This document shows, piece by piece, positions 7,471 through 16,990 of a stretch of DNA of 64,000 bases. The DNA lies in the NCBI GenBank assembly GCA_018819175.1, contig JAHJQQ010000023.1, forward strand, positions 154,791 through 218,790, read 5' to 3'. The stretch is from Gammaproteobacteria bacterium (GTDB lineage: Bacteria; Pseudomonadota; Gammaproteobacteria; Thiohalobacterales; Thiohalobacteraceae). Under the pieces are notes generated by a model, which had not been told where the DNA came from, made no database searches, and saw only the letters and a program-made list of their open reading frames with translations. Every line of letters begins with the position of its first letter. Within the stretch, counting starts at the first letter, position 1. The position numbers and the translations under genes are program-made.

Positions 7471-9580
7471 CCCCATACCCATCGCCTTCAACTAGGCGTA
7501 ACTGTACGTTATTTTTGTTTTCATCGCTAATGGGTACGCGCAAACGGAAGGTCGTCCCCTCACCCACACGGCTGATGGCCTCGATATCACCACCCATGGC
7601 TCGTACAAACTCGCGTGTTTCATAAACACCTATACCCATGCCCGATTTACCCTTAGTTGTCTCGAAGGGGCGGAACAGGCGTTCGCGTATGAATTCAGCA
7701 TCCATTCCACTACCCGTGTCCTGGACTTCGATCACCGCCCAATCCTCATGTTTAAACAACCGCATAATGATACGGCCATCGTCCGGCGTGGCATCCTGGG
7801 CATTGCGAACCAGATGGCCAATAATGGCAGCGAATCGATCTTTATTGGCGCGCGCCGCGATACCCTTGGCCTGGCAATCGACACTGGGCGCCGGCCGGCC
7901 GTTGGCCATGGTCCTGGCGACATCCTGCAATAACTCGCACAGATCTATCGGCACGATCTGGCGATTATCACCGCCACCGCTGCGCAGGTGCGCCATCAGA
8001 CGATTCATCTTATCCACCGAGTGCTCAACAGTACGGATCGCGTCTTCCATAAACTGCGGATTATGTTTGTGCTTGGCGGCATTGGTGACAACCAGCGAAA
8101 GCTGCGCCACCAGATTTTTCAGATCGTGCATGACATAAGTCGACAACCTATTGCACATTTCAAATTGCTTGGCATCGGCCAAAGCGCGTGCGGCCTCCAA
8201 TTGTGCCAGATGACTGGCCGCCTGACGGCCGGCCGTTTTCAATAGATCGCAGTCTTCCCAATTGAAATGCTGCGGCGCCGGCGAACGCGCCAAAAGGATA
8301 AAACCCGACAACTTGTCATGCAGTATTAGAGGCGTTATCAACCAGGCACGTGGCACCGTCGCAATCCATGCTGGCAATTCCAGATCCGCATACAAACCAG
8401 GATCACGCTCATATTCATCCAGATTAATTACCCATTCCTGGCGCTCCAGGAATGCAATTAATGAACTGTCAGGTGTTTCACTCGCCTGTTCCGGGAGCTC
8501 CATCTGCCAGGCGGTTACCGGCTCGAAGCGACCGGAATCACGCCGCAACCATAACGCACCCGCCGGGCTTTCGATGATCTCGGCAATGGCCCGCACCGCC
8601 CGCTCACGCAAATGGGAATCCGGCTCACCCGACGACAGCGTACCGATAAAACGCAGCCACTCGTCACGATAATCATATTTGTAATGAAAGAAATGCTTGT
8701 TGATCAGAACGCGCAGGCTCGCTCGTAGCTGCCCGGAAAACAGCAACACGGCCAGTATCAATGTGGCGGCAAACAGGAAAATAACCTGCGCAACCGCGCC
8801 CCAGTTGCCATTGAAACTACGGACGTAATATCCACCCGCACCCATGGCAAAAAGATAGATACCAGCACCTAACAAGGAGGCAGTATGGAAAACGATGCGC
8901 CGGGACACAAAGATATCCAGCGACCAGCGGGTATCCCGTGCGATAGCCACGGCGAGCAGCGGGACAACCAACGCATTACCGAAACCGCGCGCCTGCCATA
9001 AGGCGTTATCTACCCGCTGAAACAGCAATGCATCCGCATAGAGGTAGAAGTCATAGGCAAACATGCCGCCAATGCCCATGCAGAGATATTTGATACCACG
9101 GCGCATTTCAGGACGCGTATTACGAAACAGCTGTTCGACCAGTACCAATCCGAAGATGGCCAGCAGCACGTATCCACCCAGCAACCAGTCAACTCCCAGC
9201 GAAGAAATAATTGCCACGCCGGAGTAAAATCGATAAGCCGTCAAACTGGCCAACAACAAGACAAAGGCGCCTGACAACATCAGCACAGTTCGGAACCGCG
9301 CATCGGCGACACGCTGATCGCCGTAGGCAGAACCCAGCACGCGCGCAAGGAAAGCAATCCAGGCTATGTCACGCACCAACTCCATCAACTGCGTGAGAAA
9401 AGGATAAGAAAGCGAGACATTCTGATAGGCAGCCAAGCCCATCCACACAGCGCTGGCGAAAGCTGCCACTGCCAAACTGCGCTTGCCGGAACGCCCACGA
9501 TGCCCGGTCAGCAGCACAAGCGCCAACACAAGAAAGGCAACAGCACCGATGGTGTAACCCACAAACCCAATGCTCAGCAT
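7436..9580 (-). CDS. prsK: PEP-CTERM system sensor histidine kinase PrsK
   Basis: A 714-residue membrane sensor kinase. About eight membrane helices lie in residues 1-285, then a GAF-like region (about 320-455). The phospho-acceptor is His485 in MHDLKNL, and the ATPase domain has the N-box around N593 (VRNAQDATPDDG), DTGSGM at 621-626 and GMGIGVY near 648. This layout matches PrsK kinases found beside exosortases. It is encoded directly upstream of its presumed partner prsR, with overlapping ends. The signal sensed is unknown. The gene lies downstream of prsT with a 292-base gap. Confidence 0.93.
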   Translation of the reverse strand: MLSIGFVGYTIGAVAFLVLALVLLTGHRGRSGKRSLAVAAFASAVWMGLAAYQNVSLSYPFLTQLMELVRDIAWIAFLARVLGSAYGDQRVADARFRTVLMLSGAFVLLLASLTAYRFYSGVAIISSLGVDWLLGGYVLLAIFGLVLVEQLFRNTRPEMRRGIKYLCMGIGGMFAYDFYLYADALLFQRVDNALWQARGFGNALVVPLLAVAIARDTRWSLDIFVSRRIVFHTASLLGAGIYLFAMGAGGYYVRSFNGNWGAVAQVIFLFAATLILAVLLFSGQLRASLRVLINKHFFHYKYDYRDEWLRFIGTLSSGEPDSHLRERAVRAIAEIIESPAGALWLRRDSGRFEPVTAWQMELPEQASETPDSSLIAFLERQEWVINLDEYERDPGLYADLELPAWIATVPRAWLITPLILHDKLSGFILLARSPAPQHFNWEDCDLLKTAGRQAASHLAQLEAARALADAKQFEMCNRLSTYVMHDLKNLVAQLSLVVTNAAKHKHNPQFMEDAIRTVEHSVDKMNRLMAHLRSGGGDNRQIVPIDLCELLQDVARTMANGRPAPSVDCQAKGIAARANKDRFAAIIGHLVRNAQDATPDDGRIIMRLFKHEDWAVIEVQDTGSGMDAEFIRERLFRPFETTKGKSGMGIGVYETREFVRAMGGDIEAISRVGEGTTFRLRVPISDENKNNVQLRLVEGDGYGDDGRVKEIAGR

Positions 9581-9821
9581 GCATTGCCCTCAAAAGTGCC
9601 TGGCTGAAGAAGTCGCCGAATTACACAACACCCTGTCAAAGATGAAATCTTAGACTTGCTCCGCAGCTCGGATACCCGTTTGTAATAATGTTTTGAACCA
9701 CAGCCAAGTACAGGGCAGTTCACTATAAGATAGCGACAGACAAGCGCCAAGTGCCAGGATATTTCCTGGTCAACCAAAGACACTACTTACCGCCTGGGAG
9801 GAGGCATTACAACTACTTGAA

Positions 9822-9863
9822 TAAAATGAAAATAGATGCAGGCCTGCAATCGGCAGACCTGCA
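9822..9863 (-). terminator. Probable terminator after prsT
   Basis: On the minus strand TGCAGGTCTGC and GCAGGCCTGCA pair with one mismatch around a 5-base loop, followed by a T-rich run (ATCTATTTTCATTTT). It starts 10 bases beyond the prsT stop. The rest of the prsT-prsK gap (9581-9821) shows no gene and no clear regulatory motif. Confidence 0.6.
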
Positions 9864-9872
9864 TTAGCTGAC

Positions 9873-12506
9873 TTAGAGATTATCCAGTGTTTGACGTGCT
9901 TCATCCTTCCCTGCGAAATCACCTAACTCCAGCGCCTTGGTCAATGCGGCCTTGGCCTTGGCCTTGTCACCGGCCTTGGCGTAGGCCATGCCCAGGTGAT
10001 ATTGGAAAATTGCAGCTTTAGGCTCCGCATTCACGACGCCCTCGAGCACCTCTACAGCCTTGGCATATTCGCCAGTGCGGTAATGCACCCAACCTAATGT
10101 GTCACGCAACGCCGGCTGTTGAACCGGTTCCAGCTTGGCGGCAAGCTCTTTGGCTCTGGCGAGACTCTTTTCATCGGTGCGATGATCGGATAGCAGCGAG
10201 GCAAGATTATTCACCGCGATAGCATTGTCAGGTTGCTTGGCGAGTACTTTTTCGTAAATTTCAATAGCAGCATCGGTATTTTCCTGCCGTTCATATACGG
10301 CAGCCAATCCCATTTGTAGATTGATGTCATCCACGAGAACACTCAATCCCTGTTCGAACGCTGCAATGGCACCTGCTTTGTCGCCCTGCAGCTCGCGCGC
10401 GGCAGCAAACTGAGAATATACGGTTGTGCTGCTGGGGTTAATCTGAATTTGTTTAGCGAAAGCCGCCTCGGCTGCCTTGTAGTCCTTACGCGCCATCTGC
10501 ACCATGCCCAGTAGAACATTGGCCGACTTATGCTCAGGCTCCTCCCGTAGCACAGCCTCGACCCGCGCTAGCGCCGGATCAATCTGGCCGGTCGCCAACT
10601 GAGTATTGATCATTTCGGTGAGCATAGCTGCCTTGCCGGAGCCTCCAGCTAAAGCATAGGCTTGCTCATACTCCTTAAGTGCGCCGGCGGCATCGCCCTT
10701 GGCTCGCAGGAAACGGCCCATGCGAAAAAATCCCTCTGGACTTTCCGGCGCAATAATCTTTAATTGGTTGATTGCTGCTTCGAGACCATCTGCGTCATTG
10801 GTCGATGCGAGAATCTCAGTTTTAAACAACAACGCCCCAAGGTTTTTCTCATCGCGCGCCAGAACCTCATCAATTTCGGCCATGGCTGCCGTTGAATCGC
10901 CTTCAGCCATATACACACGCGCCAGTCGCAGCGATACCTCGGCATTATCAGGCTCCGCCTCTTTGAGCTTGGCGAGTTCGACCTTGACCGCCACCAGATC
11001 GCCCTTGGCGGCCAGCACTTCGGACTTTGCAGCGATGGCATTAACGTTGGCCGGGTCTTTGTCCAGAACTGCATCTACCTGCTCAAGAGCACGCACCAGC
11101 TCCTTCTCGGCGATCAGATAGCGTGCGAATCTGATGCGCGCATCGGCATTTTGGGGCGCAATTTCCACTGCACGGCGAAGATTATCGCCTGCCAATTCGG
11201 TATCGCCCTTGCGCAGTTGCGCATCGGCCAATAAGTGCAACGCTAGCACCGAATCAGGTTGATCTTTGAGCACAGATCGGAATGACGCCACCGCAGTGTC
11301 GAAATCGGACTGCTGCATTGCCATACGTCCCTTCAGCAGCAATGCTTCATTATCTTTTGGATTCTTGGTTAGAACTTCGTCGTTGTATTTGCGCGCCACA
11401 TCCATATCACCTGCCGCCGCCGCGCGGGCGGCAAGGCGGTTGCGTGCCGTCAGCCCTGCAGGCTCTTCGCCGAAACGCACGACCATGTCCTCATATACCT
11501 TCTTGGCTTCGTCGGGCTTATTATCCCTCTCAAACAATAAAGCAAGACCCAACCGCAAATCGGAAAGTTCTGGCTTCTCTGAGATAGATTGCTGTAAGTA
11601 CTCGATCGCTGCAGCTGCGCCCTTCTTGGTCATCAACAGCTCGGAAAGAAAGAGGTAACGCTTAGCATCTTCCGGATCTTCGCTCACTGCCTCTCGCATC
11701 ACAGCCACAGCCTTGTCGGCTTGTTCGGTCTGTACCAGGAACTGCGCTAACTGGATACGGTATTTGAGTTCATCAGGACGCGCAGCGATGATCTCGAGCA
11801 ACACTTTCTCGGCTGCGTCATTCTTCTTTTCGCGCGCATATAGCTGAGCGAGTTGCAACTTGAGGGGGACGCGATCTTCAGCCGTACCCGCCGCCGCCAC
11901 TAACACCTTTTCAGCATCTGCGGTGCGGTCCGCCAGCTCATACATCGAGGCCAGTAGCCCTGCCGCGGGACCATAACTGGGATCGTCCTTCACTACTGCC
12001 TCGGCTAGCGCCAGCGCCTCATCTTTTTCGCCCTCACGCAGCAACATCGAAGCACTCAAAGTACGCCCCCCAGCATGCTTGGCATCACGCTTCAATACCT
12101 CATCAATCTCTGTTTGCGCCTGCCCTAGCGCCTTAGCCTCACCGTCTCGCTCATCCTGTGATTTATAAGCATTTGCCTGCAGCATGTAGAACTGCGCCAA
12201 GCGAGAACGTGCATCGATCAATTCCGGATCAAGCTCCACCGCCTTGGAATAGTTACCGAAGGCCTTAGCCCATTCCTGCTTTCTTTCTTCGACCTGCCCC
12301 ATGAGGTAATAGGCTTCGGCGGATTTCGGATCGATCTGCAGCACGTTCTTGATCTCGACCCCTGCCTTATCCCAGTTCTCCTCCGCGATGAATGCCTTAC
12401 CGCGCTCAAGATATTTGGCTTTACGTTCCTCTTTACCACCGCAGCCAACAAGCATAATCGCTGTCAACGCGACGACTAGAAGTTTCTTTTGAGTTCCGAG
12501 CGCCAT
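9873..12506 (-). CDS. prsT: PEP-CTERM system TPR-repeat lipoprotein PrsT
   Basis: An 877-residue protein built almost wholly of tetratricopeptide repeats (about 20 or more units of 34 residues). The N-terminus is a lipoprotein signal with lipobox LVGC near residue 22, so it should be anchored in a membrane by a lipidated cysteine. Its size, lipobox and position match PrsT, the large TPR protein of exosortase/exopolysaccharide loci, thought to scaffold export. GGAGG lies 7 bases before ATG 12506; a TTG two codons earlier is less likely. The gene follows fcl on the same strand with a 36-base gap. Confidence 0.92.
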   Translation of the reverse strand: MALGTQKKLLVVALTAIMLVGCGGKEERKAKYLERGKAFIAEENWDKAGVEIKNVLQIDPKSAEAYYLMGQVEERKQEWAKAFGNYSKAVELDPELIDARSRLAQFYMLQANAYKSQDERDGEAKALGQAQTEIDEVLKRDAKHAGGRTLSASMLLREGEKDEALALAEAVVKDDPSYGPAAGLLASMYELADRTADAEKVLVAAAGTAEDRVPLKLQLAQLYAREKKNDAAEKVLLEIIAARPDELKYRIQLAQFLVQTEQADKAVAVMREAVSEDPEDAKRYLFLSELLMTKKGAAAAIEYLQQSISEKPELSDLRLGLALLFERDNKPDEAKKVYEDMVVRFGEEPAGLTARNRLAARAAAAGDMDVARKYNDEVLTKNPKDNEALLLKGRMAMQQSDFDTAVASFRSVLKDQPDSVLALHLLADAQLRKGDTELAGDNLRRAVEIAPQNADARIRFARYLIAEKELVRALEQVDAVLDKDPANVNAIAAKSEVLAAKGDLVAVKVELAKLKEAEPDNAEVSLRLARVYMAEGDSTAAMAEIDEVLARDEKNLGALLFKTEILASTNDADGLEAAINQLKIIAPESPEGFFRMGRFLRAKGDAAGALKEYEQAYALAGGSGKAAMLTEMINTQLATGQIDPALARVEAVLREEPEHKSANVLLGMVQMARKDYKAAEAAFAKQIQINPSSTTVYSQFAAARELQGDKAGAIAAFEQGLSVLVDDINLQMGLAAVYERQENTDAAIEIYEKVLAKQPDNAIAVNNLASLLSDHRTDEKSLARAKELAAKLEPVQQPALRDTLGWVHYRTGEYAKAVEVLEGVVNAEPKAAIFQYHLGMAYAKAGDKAKAKAALTKALELGDFAGKDEARQTLDNL

Positions 12507-12542
12507 GTTCAATCCTCCACGGATTTCGTTTCGTTATGATGT

Positions 12543-13505
12543 CTATGCTAAACCACGCACTTGGTCAGGCGCGGCGTTCACGTTATCCAAGAACCACTGA
12601 TAGGCATTGGCGATACCTTGCTCCAAGCCAATTTCTGGCCGCCATCCCAAAGCACTGATACGACCGATATCGACCAGTTTGCGCGGCGTGCCATCAGGCT
12701 TGGTTGTATCGAAGACAGTCTCGCCCGTATAACCCACGGCCTTCTTAACCAGGCTTGCCAGATCGCCGATTGTAATATCCGAGCCCATGCCTACATTGAC
12801 GATATCCGCGCCATCATAATTCTCCATCAAGAACACACAGGCGCGCGCGCAATCATCAACATGCAGAAATTCGCGCAACGGCTTACCCGTCCCCCAGACA
12901 ATCACGGAAGGCGCGTTCGCCATTTTCGCTTCATGAAATTTGCGAATCAATGCCGGCATGACATGGGACTTTTCCAGATCAAAATTGTCGCCGGGCCCAT
13001 ACAAATTGGTTGGCATCGCCGAGATGAAACGTGCGCCATATTGACGCTGGTAGGCCTGGCACATCTTGATGCCGGCGATCTTCGCAACGGCATACCACTC
13101 ATTCGTCGGCTCCAGTGGACCTGAAAGGAGATACTCCTCCTTCAATGGTTGCGGTGCCAGTTTCGGATAGATACAGGTGCTACCGAGAAACAGCAGCTTC
13201 TGCACACCATTGCGGTAGGCGGCATCAATAACATTCGCCTCCATCATAAGATTCTCGTAGATGAATTCGGCGGGATAGGAATCGTTGGCCAGAATACCAC
13301 CGACTTTAGCCGCAGCCAGAAACACATAATCTGGGCGCTGCTCGGCAAAGAATGCCCGTACGGCCCCTTGCTCGCGCAGATCCAGTTCTCGGCTAGTGGC
13401 AACAACCAAATTATTGAAGCCATGCGCCTTCAAATAGCGCACGATCGCAGCACCCACCAATCCACGATGGCCCGCGACGTATATCTTAGCGTTTTGATTC
13501 ATCAT
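12543..13505 (-). CDS. fcl: GDP-L-fucose synthase
   Basis: A 320-residue short-chain-dehydrogenase-fold epimerase/reductase that turns GDP-4-keto-6-deoxymannose into GDP-L-fucose with NADPH. The nucleotide-binding GHRGLVGAA, the GSTCIYP segment and the YAVAK catalytic Tyr-Lys pair are present. It acts after Gmd, encoded next upstream. I chose ATG 13505 (or the adjacent ATG 13502), because further upstream the frame runs into a dispersed repeat. It supplies GDP-fucose to the glycosyltransferases of the plus-strand cluster. Confidence 0.95.
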   Translation of the reverse strand: MMNQNAKIYVAGHRGLVGAAIVRYLKAHGFNNLVVATSRELDLREQGAVRAFFAEQRPDYVFLAAAKVGGILANDSYPAEFIYENLMMEANVIDAAYRNGVQKLLFLGSTCIYPKLAPQPLKEEYLLSGPLEPTNEWYAVAKIAGIKMCQAYQRQYGARFISAMPTNLYGPGDNFDLEKSHVMPALIRKFHEAKMANAPSVIVWGTGKPLREFLHVDDCARACVFLMENYDGADIVNVGMGSDITIGDLASLVKKAVGYTGETVFDTTKPDGTPRKLVDIGRISALGWRPEIGLEQGIANAYQWFLDNVNAAPDQVRGLA

Positions 13506-13515
13506 ATTTTTTTCT

Positions 13516-13823
13516 TTAGCCACGGAAACCACGGAAAAACACGGAAAAATATTACAGTTAACACGAATGGTACTGAGTTAAGCGGATTGCTAGCAACGTA
13601 GGGTGGGTTAGGCGCGTCGTTTCGCCGTAACCCACCAAACGTGCTGTCAGGCACACCTTAAACAAAGGCCTTGGGTTGCTTCACAACGCCTGTCGGGTTA
13701 CGCAAAAAACGCTAACCCAACCTACAGTGGGCTTAACTTAAGTACTATTCAGCTTTGAAAAATTCGACAGAGGCTCCTCAACGACAATCAATTTTTCCGT
13801 GTAATTCCGTGTGTTTCCGTGGC
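13516..13823. repeat. Composite intergenic repeat between gmd and fcl
   Basis: The outer ends are CACGGAA-type (AGCCACGGAAACCACGGAA at the left, TTCCGTGTGTTTCCGTGGC at the right). Nested inside, 13598-13725 begins GTAGGGTGGGTTAGGCG and ends CTAACCCAACCTAC, a second palindromic family also seen at 57592-57719. No gene is visible. It separates gmd from fcl, which are otherwise one transcription unit. Confidence 0.8.
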
Positions 13824-13834
13824 CCAAAAAACCC

Positions 13835-14926
13835 TCACTCTTTATAGTCGAACGTCTTGAAACCTTCGCGCCGGCACATCTCATCCTTCTCCGAGAGCAT
13901 CAGATCCTCGCGCACCATCTCTGCAACCATCTGATCGAGCGTGATCTCGGCGGTCCAGCCGAGCTTCTCGCGCGCTTTAGTTGGATCACCCAGCAGGGTT
14001 TCCACCTCGGTCGGCCGGAAATAGCGCGGATCGACCTCGACCAGCACCTTGCCGCTCTTGGCGTCACTACCCTTCTCATTGAGACCTTCGCCTTCCCAGC
14101 GTATCTGCATACCGACCTCGGCGAACGCAGCATCCACGAAATGGCGCACGGAGTACTGCTTGCCGGTCGCGATGACAAAATCCTCCGGCTGATCCTGCTG
14201 CAGGATCAGCCATTGCGCGCGCACGTAATCACGCGCATGACCCCAGTCACGCAGGGAATTGAGATTGCCGAGGTACAGATTCTCCTGCAGACCCAGCTTG
14301 ATGCGCGCCACGGCTCGGGTTATCTTGCGCGTAACGAAGGTTTCGCCGCGGATTGGTGACTCATGATTAAACAGGATACCGTTGCAGGCGTAGATACCAT
14401 AAGCCTCGCGGTAATTCACGCAGATCCAATACGAATACACCTTGGCCGCGGCATAAGGACTGCGCGGATAAAACGGTGTGGTCTCGCGCTGAGGTATCTC
14501 TTGAACCTTACCGAACATTTCCGATGTCGAGGCCTGATAGAAGCGCGTTTTCTTCTCCAACCCTAGAATTCGGATCGCTTCAAGAATACGCAGCGTACCC
14601 AACGCATCCGCGTTCGCCGTGTATTCCGGCGTCTCGAATGACACCGCCACATGGCTCTGTGCCGCCAGGTTATAAATCTCATCCGGCTGTACCTGCTGGA
14701 TGATACGGATCAGATTGGTCGCATCGGTCAGATCACCGTAATGCAGTATAAATCGTCGCCCTTTCTCGTGCGGATCACTATAGAGATGATCGATCCGATC
14801 GGTATTGAAAGATGACGCACGGCGTTTGATGCCATGAACGACGTAACCTTTTTCGAGCAACAGCTCGGCGAGATAGGCACCGTCTTGGCCGGTGACACCG
14901 GTGATCAGGGCAACTTTTTCAGTCAT
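13835..14926 (-). CDS. gmd: GDP-mannose 4,6-dehydratase
   Basis: A 363-residue NAD(P)-dependent dehydratase making GDP-4-keto-6-deoxymannose, the first committed step to GDP-fucose. Visible are GVTGQDGAYLAE (cofactor binding), STSEMFG (catalytic Ser/Thr and Glu) and YAAAK (catalytic Tyr-Lys). Length and start are typical. It is paired with fcl downstream; the mannose-1-phosphate arm is probably served by the phosphomannomutase at 48081-49535. Confidence 0.97.
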   Translation of the reverse strand: MTEKVALITGVTGQDGAYLAELLLEKGYVVHGIKRRASSFNTDRIDHLYSDPHEKGRRFILHYGDLTDATNLIRIIQQVQPDEIYNLAAQSHVAVSFETPEYTANADALGTLRILEAIRILGLEKKTRFYQASTSEMFGKVQEIPQRETTPFYPRSPYAAAKVYSYWICVNYREAYGIYACNGILFNHESPIRGETFVTRKITRAVARIKLGLQENLYLGNLNSLRDWGHARDYVRAQWLILQQDQPEDFVIATGKQYSVRHFVDAAFAEVGMQIRWEGEGLNEKGSDAKSGKVLVEVDPRYFRPTEVETLLGDPTKAREKLGWTAEITLDQMVAEMVREDLMLSEKDEMCRREGFKTFDYKE

Positions 14927-14977
14927 CGAAACTCACTCCATCCAATATTGTTATGGGAATTCTGATCAATCCGCCAC

Positions 14978-15132
14978 CCTCTCCCCAACCCTCTCCCGCC
15001 CCGGCGGGAGAGGGGGCGATCTCATCTCCCCGCTTGAGAGCTTAGCCACCCCTCCCCAATCCTCTCCCGCCCGTCGGGAGAGGGGGTTATCCCCTCGCCC
15101 CGCTTGCGGGGAGAGGGTTAGGGAGAGGGGAG
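14978..15132. repeat. CTCTCCC/GGGAGAG hairpin repeat cluster, copy A
   Basis: Several short hairpins of the form CCCTCTCCCGCC...GGCGGGAGAGGG lie in a row. The same family occurs at 46575-46611, 47758-47812, 47973-48064 and 63867-64000. Together with copy 2 of the CACGGAA element it fills the spacer 14927-15357, where no gene is visible. Confidence 0.8.
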
Positions 15133-15167
15133 TTTGTGTCGTCCCGATTAGTAATGATCAATAAACA

Positions 15168-15318
15168 TATAAACCGCATTTGCCACGGAATCACACGTAA
15201 AAAATAGCAAGATCAACAGCTTAAATCCGGCGCCGTCATCGCCCGCAAGGCGGTGAATAGTCGCTCCAGGAATGCACTGTGTATCTGTGTCTTCCGTGTG
15301 TTTCCGTGGCTGAAATGA
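15168..15318. repeat. Dispersed CACGGAA palindromic element, copy 2
   Basis: It starts TATAAACCGCATTTGCCACG and ends TTCCGTGGCTGAAATGA, the reverse orientation of the copy at 3032-3174. The internal segment GAATAGTCGCTCCAGGAATG is shared with the copy at 63561-63709. It lies upstream of gmd and just past the stop of the lipid phosphosugar transferase. Confidence 0.8.
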
Positions 15319-15357
15319 CTTTTCTAGGACAAATAATCAGGGTTCCCCTATTCATCA

Positions 15358-16986
15358 TCAGCCCTGCAACCCACGCAGCGCGAGTATACCCAATGCCACC
15401 AACGAGGCTAATGGCAGCGGACTCCAGCGGCTTTTCATGGTTTTCAGGATAAGTTCCGCACCATAGAACAGCATCACCAGTTTCACAATCACCGGAACCA
15501 GATGGTAGGTCTCGCGGACATCCTCCGGGATCACCCCGATCGACAGCATCGCAAGAATCACCAGGAAATCCATAGGCGTGATCTTGAACGTAGTGTTGAG
15601 CCGATAGCGCACGACCATCACCACGGCGACCGCCAGCAATCCGAAAAAGGCAAACTCAATAGTCCTGAACAGATCATCGGGCACTGACGGCGACCCCATC
15701 TCGAACAGATAGGTCACAAACGCGATGCTTACAAAAATCAGCAACCGCAACAACAGGAACCAAGCCTTGAAACCCATAATGAGACGAACCGCGAGCATTA
15801 CAAATGCTATCGCTGCTAGCACACCAAAATCCTTGGGTATATCCGACGCACCGAGCGCCCCGCCCAGAAGAAAAACCGGAAGCGCCAGCACCAGGAATAC
15901 CAAAGGACCTTCCTGAAAAATCACATGCTGCCGTATCACTCGTAACACCCGATCAAAACGGTAACCGGATGCCGGCTGCACTGACTCCAGTCGGACGTAG
16001 TGCGCCGCCCGAATAAAGAGCGCTACTGCACCGCAGGCGGCCAGATAAATAACCGCAAGCACAAGATCCGACTCATATCTTAGAAACAACGCAGCCCCGA
16101 CGAATAACCCCTGTAGGATATAAATCGATGCTACTGCCTCGTAGTGATGCAGGCCGCTGGCAAGCAACTTATGATGCAAATGATTGCGGTCTGCTGAGAA
16201 CAGCGGTCTCCCAGCATGCTTCCTCTGTATCATTACGCTCAACGTATCCAGAATGGGCAGCCCTAGTATCAGTACCAGCAACATCGAGCTCATTGCCGGA
16301 TTCACGTTCTGGGTAAGAATCACGACCATAAAACCCAGGGCGTATCCCAGAAACTGACTGCCCGTATCCCCCATGAACACGCTGGCCGGATGGGTGTTGT
16401 AGCGAAGAAAGCCACAGATAGCACCACTGACCGCCAGCGCGAGCAGAAGCAAAGCCTCGCCCTCCGCCAAGTAGGCCAGGAGGGCGATGACACCTATGCT
16501 CAAAAGCGCGACACCCGATGCCAGCCCATCCAATCCATCCGCAAGGTTGATCGCATTGGTAATACCCACCAGGAACAGGACCGTCAGGGGCATAGCGATG
16601 AAATCCGGTAAGCCACCGGCCGGCCCAAACGGGATATTCCGGATGACCGCACCTCCCACGACCACTACAAGTAATGCCGCCGCAATTTGCCCGGCAAACT
16701 TCAGGCGATAGTCCAGATCAGTACGGTCATCCCAGACACCGAAAATCGTGATGATGAGGACACCGCCGAGGAAGGCAAGAATTTGGGAATCGAGATTCAG
16801 CCAGACCAAGATGGGCGCGACAGTGCCGACTACCACCGCCAAACCGCCAATGCGGGGGATCGGCGTGACATGCACCTTGCGGGGATCGGGCGCATCAATA
16901 AACCCGAAGCGCTGCGCATGCTTCATGAGCAGCGGCATGAGCACCACCGACAGGAGCATAGCAACCAGGAATACCAGAAATAACAT
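15358..16986 (-). CDS. MraY/WecA-like polyprenyl-phosphate sugar-1-phosphate transferase with C-terminal extension
   Basis: A 542-residue polytopic membrane enzyme, likely moving a sugar-1-phosphate onto undecaprenyl phosphate to start a glycan. Family landmarks are GVWDDR (D86/D87), NAINLADGLDGLA (144-156), MGDTGS (205-210) and NHLHHKLL (268-275), all within the first 340 residues, the normal WecA length. The remaining 200 residues add about seven more hydrophobic segments with no motif I recognise. The start ATG lies 4 bases past the exosortase stop, so the two are co-transcribed. The sugar specificity cannot be read from sequence. Confidence 0.88.
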   Translation of the reverse strand: MLFLVFLVAMLLSVVLMPLLMKHAQRFGFIDAPDPRKVHVTPIPRIGGLAVVVGTVAPILVWLNLDSQILAFLGGVLIITIFGVWDDRTDLDYRLKFAGQIAAALLVVVVGGAVIRNIPFGPAGGLPDFIAMPLTVLFLVGITNAINLADGLDGLASGVALLSIGVIALLAYLAEGEALLLLALAVSGAICGFLRYNTHPASVFMGDTGSQFLGYALGFMVVILTQNVNPAMSSMLLVLILGLPILDTLSVMIQRKHAGRPLFSADRNHLHHKLLASGLHHYEAVASIYILQGLFVGAALFLRYESDLVLAVIYLAACGAVALFIRAAHYVRLESVQPASGYRFDRVLRVIRQHVIFQEGPLVFLVLALPVFLLGGALGASDIPKDFGVLAAIAFVMLAVRLIMGFKAWFLLLRLLIFVSIAFVTYLFEMGSPSVPDDLFRTIEFAFFGLLAVAVVMVVRYRLNTTFKITPMDFLVILAMLSIGVIPEDVRETYHLVPVIVKLVMLFYGAELILKTMKSRWSPLPLASLVALGILALRGLQG

Positions 16987-16990
16987 GCGT

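Noticed and set aside
14978..15132. CRISPR array
   Set aside because: The CTCTCCC repeats are self-complementary, irregularly spaced, lack unique spacers of constant length, and there are no cas genes.
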